A stretch of 64,000 nucleotides of DNA from Afipia massiliensis (GCF_014203115.1 NZ_JACHIJ010000003.1:186001-250000), one strand, 5' to 3'. Positions 1-9,508 are shown, counted from the first letter of the stretch. The notes: generated from the letters alone by a model not told the origin. Made by a program: numbers and translations.

Positions 1-217
1 CATGCTGGACGATCTGGTCGGGGAGGTAGTGGACATTGACCACCGCGGTGGTCACGCCCGCTTCCGCGAGCCGGTCGAGCACATGATCGAGCAGCGGCTT
101 GCCGGCAACCGGCACCAGCGGTTTCGGCATTTTGTCCGTTAGCGGCCGCATGCGGGTGCCGAGACCGGCTGCGAGAACCATGGCTGAAACGGGTTTGGTA
201 GGCATATTGCTGTGCAT
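1..217 (-). CDS. murU: Nucleotidyltransferase, MurU-like (N-terminal part, cut by window edge)
   Basis: Only the first 72 codons are present; the gene runs off the left end. The N-terminus has the sugar-nucleotidyltransferase signature [19 protein letters not shown] followed by the [12 protein letters not shown] stretch, so the fold (GT-A, NTP binding) is clear. In this family MurU transfers UMP to N-acetylmuramate-1-phosphate in peptidoglycan sugar recycling, while close relatives make GDP-mannose or dTDP-glucose. The MurU reading is an inference from the neighbour at 839-2362, whose kinase half resembles AmgK, the enzyme that acts just before MurU. The start at 217 is chosen; an in-frame ATG at 205 is an equal alternative. 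The 160 nt between this gene and the PilZ gene show nothing I can assign. Confidence 0.8.
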   Translation of the reverse strand, partial: MHSNMPTKPVSAMVLAAGLGTRMRPLTDKMPKPLVPVAGKPLLDHVLDRLAEAGVTTAVVNVHYLPDQIVQH

Positions 218-376
218 CTCAACTGGCCCGCGACGATCCTTGGGCCGCTCGCGAAACTGGCGGATGCCGAGCATAGCATCCGAATCGGCGCCGCGCGCCG
301 GCGGCTCAGGCTGTAATGGCACTTTGTGACAGCGGTGCGACTGTGGGGCCGGAGAGGATTTTCGCCGGCCGCAGTG

Positions 377-700
377 TTAAATTTCCACGACCTGTGAGCC
401 TGAAGGGCGTCGGGCCGGCTTCTTTTTGGCATCGGGCTTCAGGAATCCTGCGCCGATTTGCTCGCCATTGACCCAGGCCAGTTCGCAGCGGCGGTAGGCC
501 AGACCCGTCGAGGATAGCAGCAGGAAAAATTCCTTGAGGTTCAGGCCTTCGACGGAGCCTTCGACGGTCAGCTTCGCGCCGGTCTCGGAAATATCCTCAA
601 CCAGACAATTGCGCCGCCAGGTCCCGTCAATGCCCATCAGGTGAGCTGCAAAACCGCGCTCGAAAACCACGCGGTCGCCCACACGTCGTTCAGCTGCCAT
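377..700 (-). CDS. PilZ domain protein
   Basis: A 107-residue single-domain PilZ protein, the cyclic-di-GMP receptor fold. Both ligand-binding signatures are visible: an RxxxR motif at residues 6-10 (RVGDR) and the DxSxxG motif (DISETG) near residue 37, so binding of c-di-GMP is plausible. The C-terminus is a short basic tail (KKKPARRPSG). A GGAG ribosome site lies about 9 nt before the ATG. It sits on the same strand between the TsaE/AmgK fusion (138 nt upstream) and murU, so it may be co-transcribed, but no overlap shows this. Proteins of this kind are numerous in Bradyrhizobium relatives and most have no known target. Confidence 0.82.
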   Translation of the reverse strand: MAAERRVGDRVVFERGFAAHLMGIDGTWRRNCLVEDISETGAKLTVEGSVEGLNLKEFFLLLSSTGLAYRRCELAWVNGEQIGAGFLKPDAKKKPARRPSGSQVVEI

Positions 701-838
701 AAAATGTCACTCCGCTCGCAATTTATCGATCGTCCGCGTTGCATCGCCGGGGCTGCGCTGCACAGTCGTCGGAACCCAAATTACCGGCTGGCTGGCTAAC
801 AACCGGTAAAGGCAACGCCGTCAAAACAGCCGCTTTGG

Positions 839-2362
839 TCAGGTCGCGGGCGGGGGGACGTGGGCGGTACACCACTCGCGGAATATTTCCAGCGACGGAT
901 GGGCGAGCGCACGATTGAGGTATATCCACACCCGCGGCTGATGCCGCAAGTATTGCGGCTTGCCGTCACGCCGGTTGAGGCGGGCAAAGGTACCGAGCAG
1001 CCGTGTATTCCGCTGCGCGGACATGATCGCATACTGCTGGACGAAGGCGGCGGGATCGAAAGCGGAATCGGCGGCTCGCCGTTCCTTGGCGTAGCGGGTC
1101 AGCATCGCGATCTCGATGCTTTCGGGCACGTCGATCCGTGCATCCTGCAGCAGCGAGACCAGATCGTAAGCGGCGGGACCCATCACCGCGTCCTGAAAAT
1201 CAAGCAGGCCGACGCGCCCGATGTCCCTGCGGTGCGCGAGCCAGATCAGATTGGGCGAGTGGAAGTCGCGCAACATCCAGGTCTTCGGCGTGTCCGCGAG
1301 CTTCGCAAACAGATCGCCCCAGATCAGCAGAAAATCCGCATGCATGTTGCTGGTCAGCGTCACGCCTTTGTCGGGCAGATACCATTCCGGCATCAGCCCG
1401 ACTTCGGTCATCATCGCGGCGTCGTCGAACGGCGGTACGATGTAGTCGAGGTGCGGCGCGAGCGGCAGCACGTCGGGCAGTTGTTCCTGATGGAAGGCTG
1501 CCAGCATATCCACCGCGGCCTGATAGCGTTCGGCGATAGGCTTCGGTGGATCGCCTTCGATGAAAAGATCGCCGCCGAAATCCTCCGTGATAAGGAAGCC
1601 GTCATCCAGATCGGCATGATGGATCGCCGGTGCGGAATAGCCGCGCTCGCGCAGTCCGTTGGCGATGGCGACGAACGGCCTGACATCCTCGGCGAGATGG
1701 ACCGCCTCGCTGTAGGATTTGCCGTCGTACAGCGCCGGCCCGTCGGGGCGGCGCGGCGAGTTCATCAGGATGGTCGTTTGATCGCCTTTGACCAGCCGCG
1801 CATACGACCGCGTCGAAGCATCACCCGGCATGCGCTGGCGTTTGGCCTCCAGGCTGCCTGCAAGTTCGAGGAAGCGCCGCAGCGATGCCAGCCGTTCGAC
1901 TTTCGCGGTCAGCTTGCCGTAGCCCGTGATCTCGGCGGCGCGCGCACCGGTGCCGAGCGACGGCCGATGGCTGAACGCGATATCGATCCGGTCCGGCGGC
2001 AGCATCTGCGGCGCGCGTTCCGGCCATTCGATCAGCGCCACGGTGCCGTCCGGCAGCGGCGACAATCCGATTTCTTCCAGTTCGTCCGGATCGTTGACGC
2101 GATAGAGATCGGCATGCAGCAGCGGGAACGACGGCAGATCGTAAGTCTGCGCCAGCGTGAACGTCGGACTCGGCACTTCCAGATCGTCGTCTTGCGCGAG
2201 ATAACGGATCAGCGCGCGTGCGGCAGCGGTTTTGCCGGCGCCGAGATCGCCCGACAGGGTGATGACGTCGCCCGCGCTCAGGAGCAGCGCGAGGTCGGCC
2301 ATCAACTGGCCGGTGGCGGTCTCATTCGCCAGTGCGGCATGGAATGTCGAGAGGTCGCTCAT
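839..2362 (-). CDS. tsaE: TsaE / aminoglycoside-phosphotransferase-like kinase (AmgK-type) fusion
   Basis: A 507-residue two-domain protein. Residues 1-150 are TsaE, the ATPase that drives the t6A37 tRNA-modification complex with TsaB and TsaD; the Walker A loop GDLGAGKT is at 38-45 and the TFTLAQ segment follows. Residues 165-507 are a phosphotransferase-family kinase with the catalytic loop LRDFHSPN (364-371) and the metal-binding LLDFQD (386-391). The kinase part resembles AmgK, the anomeric N-acetylmuramate/GlcNAc kinase, which fits a MurU-like gene downstream. Such fusions are annotated in other Hyphomicrobiales. Its ATG overlaps the divL stop codon (ATGA), so translation is coupled. Nothing in the sequence shows that the two halves work together; co-expression is enough to explain the fusion. 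Confidence 0.9.
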   Translation of the reverse strand: MSDLSTFHAALANETATGQLMADLALLLSAGDVITLSGDLGAGKTAAARALIRYLAQDDDLEVPSPTFTLAQTYDLPSFPLLHADLYRVNDPDELEEIGLSPLPDGTVALIEWPERAPQMLPPDRIDIAFSHRPSLGTGARAAEITGYGKLTAKVERLASLRRFLELAGSLEAKRQRMPGDASTRSYARLVKGDQTTILMNSPRRPDGPALYDGKSYSEAVHLAEDVRPFVAIANGLRERGYSAPAIHHADLDDGFLITEDFGGDLFIEGDPPKPIAERYQAAVDMLAAFHQEQLPDVLPLAPHLDYIVPPFDDAAMMTEVGLMPEWYLPDKGVTLTSNMHADFLLIWGDLFAKLADTPKTWMLRDFHSPNLIWLAHRRDIGRVGLLDFQDAVMGPAAYDLVSLLQDARIDVPESIEIAMLTRYAKERRAADSAFDPAAFVQQYAIMSAQRNTRLLGTFARLNRRDGKPQYLRHQPRVWIYLNRALAHPSLEIFREWCTAHVPPPAT

Positions 2363-4875
2363 TCAGCAGCATTGCGAAAGGACTGGTCGACGGGGAACTC
2401 GCAGGTCACAGTTGTGCCCTTGCCGACCACCGAGTCGACATGAACCTTGCCGCCGTGCAGTTCGACAAAGGATCGCACCAGCGACAGGCCAAGGCCTGCG
2501 CCGCGATGGCGCGATCCGTTGGCATGGCTCTCGAACCAGTCGAACACCTTGTCCTTGACCTCTTCCGGAATACCGGGGCCGGAATCGGACACGGAAAACA
2601 CCACGCTGGCGTTGCTGCGCCGCGCGCGCAGAGCCACCGCGCTGTTCGGCGGCGAGAAGCCGACGGCGTTGGCGAGCAGGTTGTAAAGCACCTGGACGAT
2701 GCGGCGTTCGTCGGCGACGAAATCGCCGATGGCGGGATCGATGTGGACATCGAGCCGGATATTCTCGCGGGCGAGACGATCCTGGATGCCTGCGGTCGCC
2801 TCATCGACGGTCTTGCGCAGATCCACCGGCCCGAGATTGAGCTTCATGGCGCCGGCATCGATGGTGGCGAGATCGAGAATGTTGTTGCTGATGGCGAGCA
2901 GCGCATCGGTCGAGGTGGTGATGTAGCTCAGATACTCGCTCTGCTTCGGCGTCATTGGCCCGGTCGACGGATCGCCGAGGAAATGCGCGAAGCCGATGAT
3001 CGACGTCAGCGGCGCGCGCAGCTCGTAGGACATGTGATGAACGAAGTCGATCTTCATCTGGTCGGCGGCTTCGAGCGCTTCGTTGCGCTCGCGCAGTGCT
3101 CGCTCGACGTTCACGGTGTCGGTGACGTCCTGGAAGGTCAGCATGGTCGCGCCGTCGGGCAGCGGCATGGTGGTGCAGTCGATGACGCTGCCGTCCTTGC
3201 GCTCGAGCTTGAGCGGAACCGAAATCCGGTCGTCGATGCCGGTGATGGCGGCGCGCAGGGTCTGCCAGGTTGCGTCGTCGTCGAACAACGGCCGGCACCA
3301 CTGCTCGATGGCTTCGATATGCGGCTGCTGCGCCAGCGCTTCCGGGGATAGTTTCCACATCCGCGCGAAGGGCGGATTGAACAGCTGTGCGCGACCGTTG
3401 CTGCCGAACACGGCGACCGCTTCCGCCAGATTGTCCAGCGTTTCGCGCTGGACGCGGATCAGGCCGTCGTTCTGCCGCGCGAGTTTCAGGCTTTCGGTAA
3501 CGTCGTCGAACAGGTAGGTGACGCCGCCTTCCGGATTGGGCGCGGTGACGACGCTGAGCGCGCGGCCGTCCGGCAGGTACCAGGTGTCCTTGGCGGGCTC
3601 GATAGCGCGGTAGGCCTCGAACAGTTTGTTCTTCCAGGCGCGGAAGTCCGGTTGTTCGGGAATCTTGCGGGCGACACGGAGCTTGTCGAGCACGCTGGAA
3701 TCATCAGGATTGTCATCGAGGAACGCGCGGTCGAAATCCCAAAGCCGACGGTAGGAATCGTTGTAGAATGTTAGCCGCCGGGATGCGTCGAACACGGCCA
3801 CGCCTGACGAGAGTTGGTCGAGCATGCGGCGATGGGCTTCCGCCATGCGTTCCAGCGCCGCGCGCAGGCTCGCGGCCTCGGTCGCATCGACGGCGATCCC
3901 GGCGCTGCCGCCCGCCACGTTGAGTGCATGAATGTCGAAGATGCGGCGCTGACCGCCGGTCACAATCGGAACGCGTGCTTCGAAGGCGGTTCTGTCCGCG
4001 AGCGCCCGCGCCATGTTGGCGCGATCGTCGTGATCGAGCAGTTCGAGATTGCGTTCGATGGCGTCGGAGACCGAGGCTGCATCGGTCGCCTGCGCGTAGG
4101 CGGCGTTGGCGAAGCTGAGCGCGCCGTTGCTGCGGCGGGCCCAGACCGGAAGCGGAACAGCCTCGGCGAAGGCGCGCAGTGCGCCGGTTTCTTCCAGCAG
4201 ATGATTGTGCCGGATGCTGAGTTCGGCGAGTTCCATCCGAACCCCGGAGAGTTCGCGGATCCGGACGATGGCCTGCCCGCCGATGGCGCGGCCCATCGCC
4301 TCGATGGTGCGCCCGGCGGCTGTCGACAGATTGAGCTGAAAGCCTTCGCCGGCCTCGCGCAGGTTGTCGATGGCGTGATCCATCGCAAGCGCCTGTTCCG
4401 GAAGCAGCCAGCTTCCGAAGGCGAGGAGCCGCTGCGGGTTGAACGGGTCAGCGCCTTGCGGCATCAGCATGGCCACATCGCCGCTGATGTCGGGACGGTC
4501 TTCGCCCGCGGCCCATGAGATCAGCACCTGCGGCTCGGCGAACAGCAGCGCGCGAAAGCGATCCGCCTCGAGCTGCAGCGCCTGATTATCCGACAGCAAA
4601 CGCGATTCGATGTGTGCAGCGCGCAGCCGGGTGCGCATCAGCAGGATCGCCGCGACTACGGAAAATCCAAGGACCGCAGCTGCGACGCTCAGTGCGGCAA
4701 CTTCCTGCCGGTCGATGGCTGCGAGGAGCGTCAGCGCGTTCTGGAAGACATCGTCGCGTGCAAAAGCGGGCGCGATGCCGAACAGGGCCGCCGCGCCAAG
4801 GCCGACCGCGCCTCCGCGCACAATCGAAGTGCACGACAGCAAGGTCCGCCGCATCCCCTCGATCACGCCTGACAT
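2359..4875 (-). CDS. divL: DivL-type tyrosine (pseudo)histidine kinase, PAS-rich
   Basis: An 838-residue membrane-anchored sensor kinase. A hydrophobic N-terminus (about 12-38) and a second segment at 58-80 anchor it; several PAS-like domains follow between about 100 and 590; then come HisKA (about 600-670) and HATPase_c (about 715-830). The H-box reads HHMSYELRAPL: the phospho-accepting histidine is replaced by Tyr617 (codon TAC at 3025-3027). That replacement is the hallmark of DivL, which in Caulobacter binds DivK and controls CckA and so CtrA. The ATP-binding N, G1 (DSGPGIP) and G2 (GAGLGLS) boxes look intact. Adjacency to tsaE also supports DivL. A GGGAT ribosome site precedes the chosen ATG. 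Confidence 0.9.
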   Translation of the reverse strand: MSGVIEGMRRTLLSCTSIVRGGAVGLGAAALFGIAPAFARDDVFQNALTLLAAIDRQEVAALSVAAAVLGFSVVAAILLMRTRLRAAHIESRLLSDNQALQLEADRFRALLFAEPQVLISWAAGEDRPDISGDVAMLMPQGADPFNPQRLLAFGSWLLPEQALAMDHAIDNLREAGEGFQLNLSTAAGRTIEAMGRAIGGQAIVRIRELSGVRMELAELSIRHNHLLEETGALRAFAEAVPLPVWARRSNGALSFANAAYAQATDAASVSDAIERNLELLDHDDRANMARALADRTAFEARVPIVTGGQRRIFDIHALNVAGGSAGIAVDATEAASLRAALERMAEAHRRMLDQLSSGVAVFDASRRLTFYNDSYRRLWDFDRAFLDDNPDDSSVLDKLRVARKIPEQPDFRAWKNKLFEAYRAIEPAKDTWYLPDGRALSVVTAPNPEGGVTYLFDDVTESLKLARQNDGLIRVQRETLDNLAEAVAVFGSNGRAQLFNPPFARMWKLSPEALAQQPHIEAIEQWCRPLFDDDATWQTLRAAITGIDDRISVPLKLERKDGSVIDCTTMPLPDGATMLTFQDVTDTVNVERALRERNEALEAADQMKIDFVHHMSYELRAPLTSIIGFAHFLGDPSTGPMTPKQSEYLSYITTSTDALLAISNNILDLATIDAGAMKLNLGPVDLRKTVDEATAGIQDRLARENIRLDVHIDPAIGDFVADERRIVQVLYNLLANAVGFSPPNSAVALRARRSNASVVFSVSDSGPGIPEEVKDKVFDWFESHANGSRHRGAGLGLSLVRSFVELHGGKVHVDSVVGKGTTVTCEFPVDQSFRNAAE

Positions 4876-5027
4876 GATCTATCCCAACTGCCGCACACGA
4901 ATCGAACGACAATATCCTCAACAGGAGTCGCCGGGTAAGAGTCCAGATCGTGAACGTGAATCGCGCTGCAAAATAATGGCTGCGTGAGCGATTGTGCGGT
5001 GCGATTCGAGCCTCCGCGAGGATCGAT

Positions 5028-5486
5028 CTACCGCCCGGTGGAACCAAACCCGCCGCTGCCACGATCGGTGGGCGACAGCGATGCAACTGTCACAAGATTT
5101 GCCTGCGTCACGGCAGCGATGACAAGCTGGGCGATGCGTTCCCCGCGCCTGATCGTGAATGGCTCGTCGCCATGATTGATCAAAAGCACTGAAACTTCGC
5201 CGCGATAATCGGCATCCACTGTGCCCGGCGAATTGAGAACGGTGACACCGTGCTTGAGTGCGAGTCCGGAGCGCGGCCGCACCTGCGCTTCATGGCCGGG
5301 CGGCACCGCGATCATCAGCCCGGTCGGCACCAGCGCGCGCTGCCCCGGTTGCATCGTCAGCGGCTTGTCCTCGGGAACCGCCGCCAGAAGATCAAGGCCC
5401 GCGGCATGCGCGGTCTGATACACCGGCAGCGCGAGGCCTTCGGCATGCGGCAGGCGCTGGATATCGACGGCAATGGCAGTCGTCAT
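5028..5486 (-). CDS. dut: Deoxyuridine 5'-triphosphate nucleotidohydrolase (dUTPase)
   Basis: A 152-residue trimeric dUTPase that hydrolyses dUTP to dUMP and pyrophosphate, keeping uracil out of DNA and feeding thymidylate synthesis. The five family motifs are recognisable: AGLDLLA (1), RPRSGLA (2), the uracil-pocket stretch [14 protein letters not shown] (3), RGERIAQLV (4) and the glycine-rich C-terminal arm [10 protein letters not shown] (5). Its ATG overlaps the coaBC stop codon (ATGA), so the two genes form a translationally coupled pair, an arrangement common in proteobacteria. Length is normal and nothing looks altered. Confidence 0.97.
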   Translation of the reverse strand: MTTAIAVDIQRLPHAEGLALPVYQTAHAAGLDLLAAVPEDKPLTMQPGQRALVPTGLMIAVPPGHEAQVRPRSGLALKHGVTVLNSPGTVDADYRGEVSVLLINHGDEPFTIRRGERIAQLVIAAVTQANLVTVASLSPTDRGSGGFGSTGR

Positions 5487-6901
5487 GAATTCTGTTGTCC
5501 TATCGTGCTGGCGATTTTTGCGACGAGCGCGTCGGCGACTTCCTCTTTGGTCATCACCGGCCAGGAATCAACCGCGACCTCGGCGTTATCCCGCGTGAGA
5601 ATGTGGACGGTGTTGCGGTCGCCGCCCATCACGCCGGACGCAGGCGACACATCGTTGGCGACGATCCAGTCGCAGCCCTTGCGCTTCAGCTTCGATGTCG
5701 CGTTCTCAATCAGATTCTGGGTTTCGGCGGCGAAGCCGATCACCAGTTGTGGCCGGTTTTGCTGGTGTTTTGAGATCGTGGCGAGAATGTCCGGGTTCTC
5801 CACCAATTGCAGCGGCGGCATGCCGCTCGCGGTCTTCTTGATTTTCTGCTCGCCGGCATTTGCGATGCGCCAGTCGGCCACGGCAGCGGCGAAGATCGCG
5901 ATATCTATAGGCAATGCGGCTTCCACTTGCGCCAGCATGTCGCGCGCGGACTCCACACGGATGACGCGGACGCCGGTGGGATCGTCCAGATCGACCGGAC
6001 CAGAAATAAGCGTCACGTCCGCACCGGCCTCGGCGGCGGAGGCAGCGATGGCATACCCCTGCTTGCCGGAGGAGCGGTTGGCGATATAGCGCACCGGATC
6101 GATCGGCTCGTGGGTCGGGCCAGCCGTGATCAGGATCTTCTTGCCTGCAAGCGGCCCCGTTTGCGGCGGGCGCAGCATCGCCTCTGCGGCGACGGCAATT
6201 TCGGTTGGTTCCGACATGCGGCCGACGCCGGCCTCGTTGGCTTCGGCCATCTCGCCGGAATTCGGACCAATGAAGCTGACGCCGTCGTGCGCGAGTTGCG
6301 CGACGTTGCGCTTGGTCGCGACGTTGGCCCACATCAGCGGGTTCATCGCAGGCGCCACCAGCACTGGACGGTTGGTCGCGAGCAGGATCGCGGTGGCAAG
6401 GTCATCGGCATGGCCCTGCGCCATCTTGGCCATCAGGTCGGCGGTGGCGGGTGCGACGATGATCAGGTCGGTATCGCGGGCGAGGCGGATATGTCCGGCG
6501 TCGAACTCGCTCTGGGCATCGAACAGATCCGTGTAGCAGCGCTCGTCGGCCAGCGCCCCGGCGGTGAGCGGGGTGACGAATTGCTGGGCGGCGCGGGTCA
6601 TGACGCAGCGGACATGGATGTCGCGCTCCTTCAGGCGGCGGATCAGATCGAGCGCCTTGTAGGCGGCGATGCCGCCGCCGATGATCAGCGTGACCCGTGG
6701 GAGATCGGTCGCGGACGAGGCGCGGGCCCGGTGCGGCTGGTTTCGCGCGGGGCCTGATGGAGGTTTGACGGCCTGAGGCTCGGCAGCCTCGCGCAAGATC
6801 ATCCGGACCTCATCCTCCACCGAGCGGCCGGCCTTGGCGGCGCGCAGCCGGAGGCTGGCTTTGAGGGCTTCATCGAGTTTGCGGACGGTCAGGCTGGCCA
6901 T
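5483..6901 (-). CDS. coaBC: CoaBC with an N-terminal FitA-like ribbon-helix-helix domain
   Basis: A 472-residue bifunctional enzyme of coenzyme A synthesis: CoaB couples 4'-phosphopantothenate to cysteine (CTP-dependent) and CoaC decarboxylates the product (FMN). CoaC spans about 68-245, with the active-site His in AGHIRLA and the PAMNPLMW motif; CoaB follows, with the KIKK signature (EQKIKK). The unusual part is residues 1-45 ([20 protein letters not shown]...), which read as a FitA/VapB-type ribbon-helix-helix antitoxin domain, joined by a 20-residue Pro/Arg-rich linker. No toxin gene is adjacent. An AGGAG site sits 6 nt before this ATG, so the extension is translated. A promoter with phased repeats lies directly upstream. 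Confidence 0.93.
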   Translation of the reverse strand: MASLTVRKLDEALKASLRLRAAKAGRSVEDEVRMILREAAEPQAVKPPSGPARNQPHRARASSATDLPRVTLIIGGGIAAYKALDLIRRLKERDIHVRCVMTRAAQQFVTPLTAGALADERCYTDLFDAQSEFDAGHIRLARDTDLIIVAPATADLMAKMAQGHADDLATAILLATNRPVLVAPAMNPLMWANVATKRNVAQLAHDGVSFIGPNSGEMAEANEAGVGRMSEPTEIAVAAEAMLRPPQTGPLAGKKILITAGPTHEPIDPVRYIANRSSGKQGYAIAASAAEAGADVTLISGPVDLDDPTGVRVIRVESARDMLAQVEAALPIDIAIFAAAVADWRIANAGEQKIKKTASGMPPLQLVENPDILATISKHQQNRPQLVIGFAAETQNLIENATSKLKRKGCDWIVANDVSPASGVMGGDRNTVHILTRDNAEVAVDSWPVMTKEEVADALVAKIASTIGQQNS

Positions 6902-6924
6902 GACATGCTCCTAAACGAGCGTCA

Positions 6925-6953
6925 TTCATAGCAAACGATAGCATTGCAATCAA
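6925..6953 (-). promoter_or_regulatory. Predicted sigma70-type promoter of coaBC with internal phased repeats
   Basis: On the minus strand TTGATT (6948-6953) and TATGAA (6925-6930) are 17 nt apart, a good -35/-10 pair, followed 12 nt later by the AGGAG ribosome site (6908-6912) of coaBC. Inside the promoter the hexamer TGCTAT occurs twice, at 6938-6943 and 6928-6933, exactly 10 bp apart. Same-face hexamer repeats are the usual operator form for ribbon-helix-helix repressors. The promoter is predicted by eye only. Confidence 0.5.
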
Positions 6954-6969
6954 ATCATGACTGCAATGC
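6941..6969. promoter_or_regulatory. Inverted repeat upstream of coaBC
   Basis: GCATTGCA (6941-6948) and TGCAATGC (6962-6969) form perfect 8-bp arms around a 13-nt spacer. The repeat overlaps the distal end of the predicted coaBC promoter and lies in the 75-nt gap between ubiB and coaBC. It could be part of an operator; a weak ubiB transcript-end hairpin is the other reading, although there is no T tract. Confidence 0.4.
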
Positions 6970-6976
6970 CATCAAT

Positions 6977-8545
6977 TTATCGGATGCTCCAGAGAATGCC
7001 GAGGAAGGTCAACGCGATCACCCACAGCGCCGCTGTCTGCCAGCGGGTGCGTTTCGCCTCGGCCTTGCCGATGGCGGCGACGGTTTCAGGCGCCAGCACC
7101 AGCCCGTCGCGGGTCATCTGGTCGAACTGGTTCAGCACGGCGACCGATCGCGCGGCAATCGCTGGCAGGCCGGCCAGCACCTTGCCGAGGTCGCCGGCGC
7201 CGTGCACGACACCTTCGATCTGACCGAGCGGGCCGAGGTTGCGCGCGATCCATTCGCGCACCACGGGATCAGCGGTAGTCCAGATGTCGAGTTTGGGGTC
7301 GAAGCCGCGCGCCACGCCTTCCACCACCACCATGGTTTTCTGCAGCATGATCAGTTCAGGCCGCGTGCGCATGTCGAACAGGCCGGTGACTTCGAGCAGC
7401 AGCGACAGCAATTTCGCCATCGAGATTTCGTCGGCGGCGCGGTTGTGGATCGGCTCGCCGATGGCGCGGATGGCCTGCGCGAAATTCTCCACCGAATGAT
7501 GTGCGGGCACATAGCCCGCTTCGAAATGCACCTCGGCGACGCGGTGATAGTCGCGGGTGATGAAGCCCAGAAGAATCTCTGCGAGGAAGCGGCGCTCCTT
7601 CAGGCCGAGCCGTCCCATGATGCCGAAATCGACCGCGACCAGCCGCCCGGTGTCGTCGACGAACAGATTGCCGGGGTGCATGTCGGCGTGGAAGAAGCCG
7701 TCGCGCAACGCATGGCGCAGGAAGTTCTGGATCACCTTGCGGCCGAGATCCGGCAGATCGATCTGCGCGGCTTCAAGTTTGGCGCGATCGTTCAGCGCGA
7801 TGCCGTCGATCCATTCCATGGTCAGCACGTGATGGCTGGTGCGGTCCCAATCCACCGACGGCACGCGGAAATCATGATCGTCGCGGGTGTTCTCCGCCAT
7901 CTCGGACAGCGCGGCGGCTTCCAGCCGCAGGTCCATTTCCATCGCAACCGACCGCGACAACGTATCGACGATCTCGACCGGGCGCAGCCGCCGCGCTTCA
8001 GAGGAGATAGCTTCGATCTTGCGCGCAGCAAACATGAAGTCGCTAAGATCGTGGCGAAACCGGCCGCCGACATTCGGTCGCAGCACTTTCACGGCAACGG
8101 TCGTGCGGACGCCGTCCTTTTCCACTTCGGCGCGATGCACCTGCGCGATGGAGGCGGCGGCGACCGACTCGCCGAAGCTCGCAAACACCTCAGACACAGG
8201 CTTATCGAACGCAGTGACAACCACGGCCTCCGCCTGCGCCTGCGGAAACGGCGGCAGGCGGTCCTGCAGGTTCTCCAGATCGCGCGCCATCGTGATGCCG
8301 ACCACGTCGGGCCGGGTGGCGAGAAACTGGCCGAGCTTAACATACGTCGGACCGAGCCGCGTCAGCGCGCGGGATAGCCGCCCGCTGGTGGCGGCGCCGC
8401 GCCGTTCGATCAGCCGCGCCATGCGAACCGCGAACTGCGCCTGCGGCGGCATGGTGGAGGGATCGGCGAAGCCGAACACGCCTTCGCGCGCGAACACGTA
8501 GCCCGCGCGCGCCAGTCTCAGGGTATGAGTGAGAGCAGAAATCAC
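6977..8545 (-). CDS. ubiB: UbiB family protein kinase-like, ubiquinone biosynthesis
   Basis: A 522-residue member of the ABC1/UbiB atypical kinase family needed for ubiquinone synthesis, where it is thought to act as an ATPase that helps extract or organise quinone intermediates at the membrane. The family KxGQ motif is present as [11 protein letters not shown], the Ala-rich loop as [10 protein letters not shown], the catalytic-loop region as [10 protein letters not shown] and the metal motif as VDFGIMG. A C-terminal hydrophobic segment (about 500-520) matches the membrane anchor of the family. Its ATG overlaps the ubiE stop codon (ATGA), forming a ubiE-ubiB operon. Confidence 0.95.
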   Translation of the reverse strand: MISALTHTLRLARAGYVFAREGVFGFADPSTMPPQAQFAVRMARLIERRGAATSGRLSRALTRLGPTYVKLGQFLATRPDVVGITMARDLENLQDRLPPFPQAQAEAVVVTAFDKPVSEVFASFGESVAAASIAQVHRAEVEKDGVRTTVAVKVLRPNVGGRFRHDLSDFMFAARKIEAISSEARRLRPVEIVDTLSRSVAMEMDLRLEAAALSEMAENTRDDHDFRVPSVDWDRTSHHVLTMEWIDGIALNDRAKLEAAQIDLPDLGRKVIQNFLRHALRDGFFHADMHPGNLFVDDTGRLVAVDFGIMGRLGLKERRFLAEILLGFITRDYHRVAEVHFEAGYVPAHHSVENFAQAIRAIGEPIHNRAADEISMAKLLSLLLEVTGLFDMRTRPELIMLQKTMVVVEGVARGFDPKLDIWTTADPVVREWIARNLGPLGQIEGVVHGAGDLGKVLAGLPAIAARSVAVLNQFDQMTRDGLVLAPETVAAIGKAEAKRTRWQTAALWVIALTFLGILWSIR

Positions 8546-9303
8546 AAACGCCAGCCTGAATGGAGCGCGACAATGCCGCCGGACATGATGTCGTATTTGA
8601 CGCGCGAAAAACCGGCGGCACGCATCATGTCGGCGAAGGCGTTGGGTTTCGGAAATTGCCGGATCGATTCGACCAGATAGCGATAGGATTCGGCATCGCC
8701 GGTGACCGCGCGGCCAAGCTGCGGAATCACGTTGAACGAAAACAGGTCATAAATTCTGTCGAGGCCGGGCACATCGACGGATGAGAACTCCAGACACAAA
8801 AACCGCGAGCCGGGCTTCAGCACACGATAGGCCTCGCTGAGCGCAAGCGGGATGCGCGGCACATTGCGAATGCCGAAAGCGATGGTGTAGGCGTCGAAGC
8901 TCTTGTCCGGGAAGGCGAGCGCTTCCGCGTTGCCTTCGACGAACGACACCTGATGATCGAGATGCTGCGCTACCGCGCGCTCGCGGCCGACGGCGAGCAT
9001 CTCGGTGTTGATGTCGCAGACGGTAGCCTGGAATCCGTGGCCTGCGGCCTTGGCCGCGCGGAAAGAAATATCTCCGGTGCCGCCGGCCACATCGAGCAGC
9101 GCAAACGGCGCGTCTGTCCGCGGCGGGTTGAGCGCGGTGATCATCGCTTCTTTCCAGAGCCGGTGCATGCCGCCCGACATCAGGTCGTTCATCAGGTCGT
9201 AGCGCTTTGCCACGCTGTGAAACACCTCGTTCACCAGCGTCTGTTTCTCGCCAAGCTCCACATCCCGGAAACCGAAATGCGTCGTTCCGTCAGGCCGTTC
9301 CAT
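8542..9303 (-). CDS. ubiE: Demethylmenaquinone/demethoxybenzoquinol C-methyltransferase
   Basis: A 253-residue SAM-dependent C-methyltransferase of ubiquinone synthesis. SAM motif I is [15 protein letters not shown]; the family signatures [17 protein letters not shown] and AFGIRNV are present. The reading frame is open further upstream to 9438, but the family N-terminus ([15 protein letters not shown]) begins at 9303, where an AGG-type ribosome site precedes the ATG; the longer start would run into poorly conserved sequence next to the palindromic repeats, so 9303 is preferred. It is first in an operon with ubiB and diverges from the VOC-mutM pair. Confidence 0.96.
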   Translation of the reverse strand: MERPDGTTHFGFRDVELGEKQTLVNEVFHSVAKRYDLMNDLMSGGMHRLWKEAMITALNPPRTDAPFALLDVAGGTGDISFRAAKAAGHGFQATVCDINTEMLAVGRERAVAQHLDHQVSFVEGNAEALAFPDKSFDAYTIAFGIRNVPRIPLALSEAYRVLKPGSRFLCLEFSSVDVPGLDRIYDLFSFNVIPQLGRAVTGDAESYRYLVESIRQFPKPNAFADMMRAAGFSRVKYDIMSGGIVALHSGWRL

Positions 9304-9419
9304 ACTTTGCCTATCCAAGCGGCTTTTTGCGGCGGGACCATAGCCTGTCACGCCGGAGCGCGCTACATACCCTGTCGGAAAGCGCAGGCCTGAGGCGTCA
9401 AGGTTAATGCGCAAATTGC

Positions 9420-9496
9420 CTAGTGTGGTGGTTCGCAAGTCCGCATCGTGTCTTCGGCGCGTTCTTTTGCGGGCTTGCGAACCAAAACCACACTAG
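9420..9496. repeat. Palindromic element 1, CTAGTGTGG ends
   Basis: A 77-bp near-perfect inverted repeat. The left arm begins CTAGTGTGGTGGTTCGCAAG and the right arm is its complement with a 3-nt difference, separated by an unpaired middle of about 20 nt. It has no reading frame of note. It lies in the ubiE-VOC divergent region, 12 bp from a second palindrome. Confidence 0.85.
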
Positions 9497-9508
9497 AATC
9501 TATAGTTG

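Noticed and set aside
860-2443. 527-codon open frame on the plus strand opposite tsaE/amgK
   Set aside because: It is the shadow of a high-GC gene; composition is arginine/glutamine-rich without family motifs, while the minus frame has clear domains.
6944-8377. 477-codon open frame opposite ubiB
   Set aside because: Antisense shadow of ubiB with His/Arg-rich composition and no motifs.
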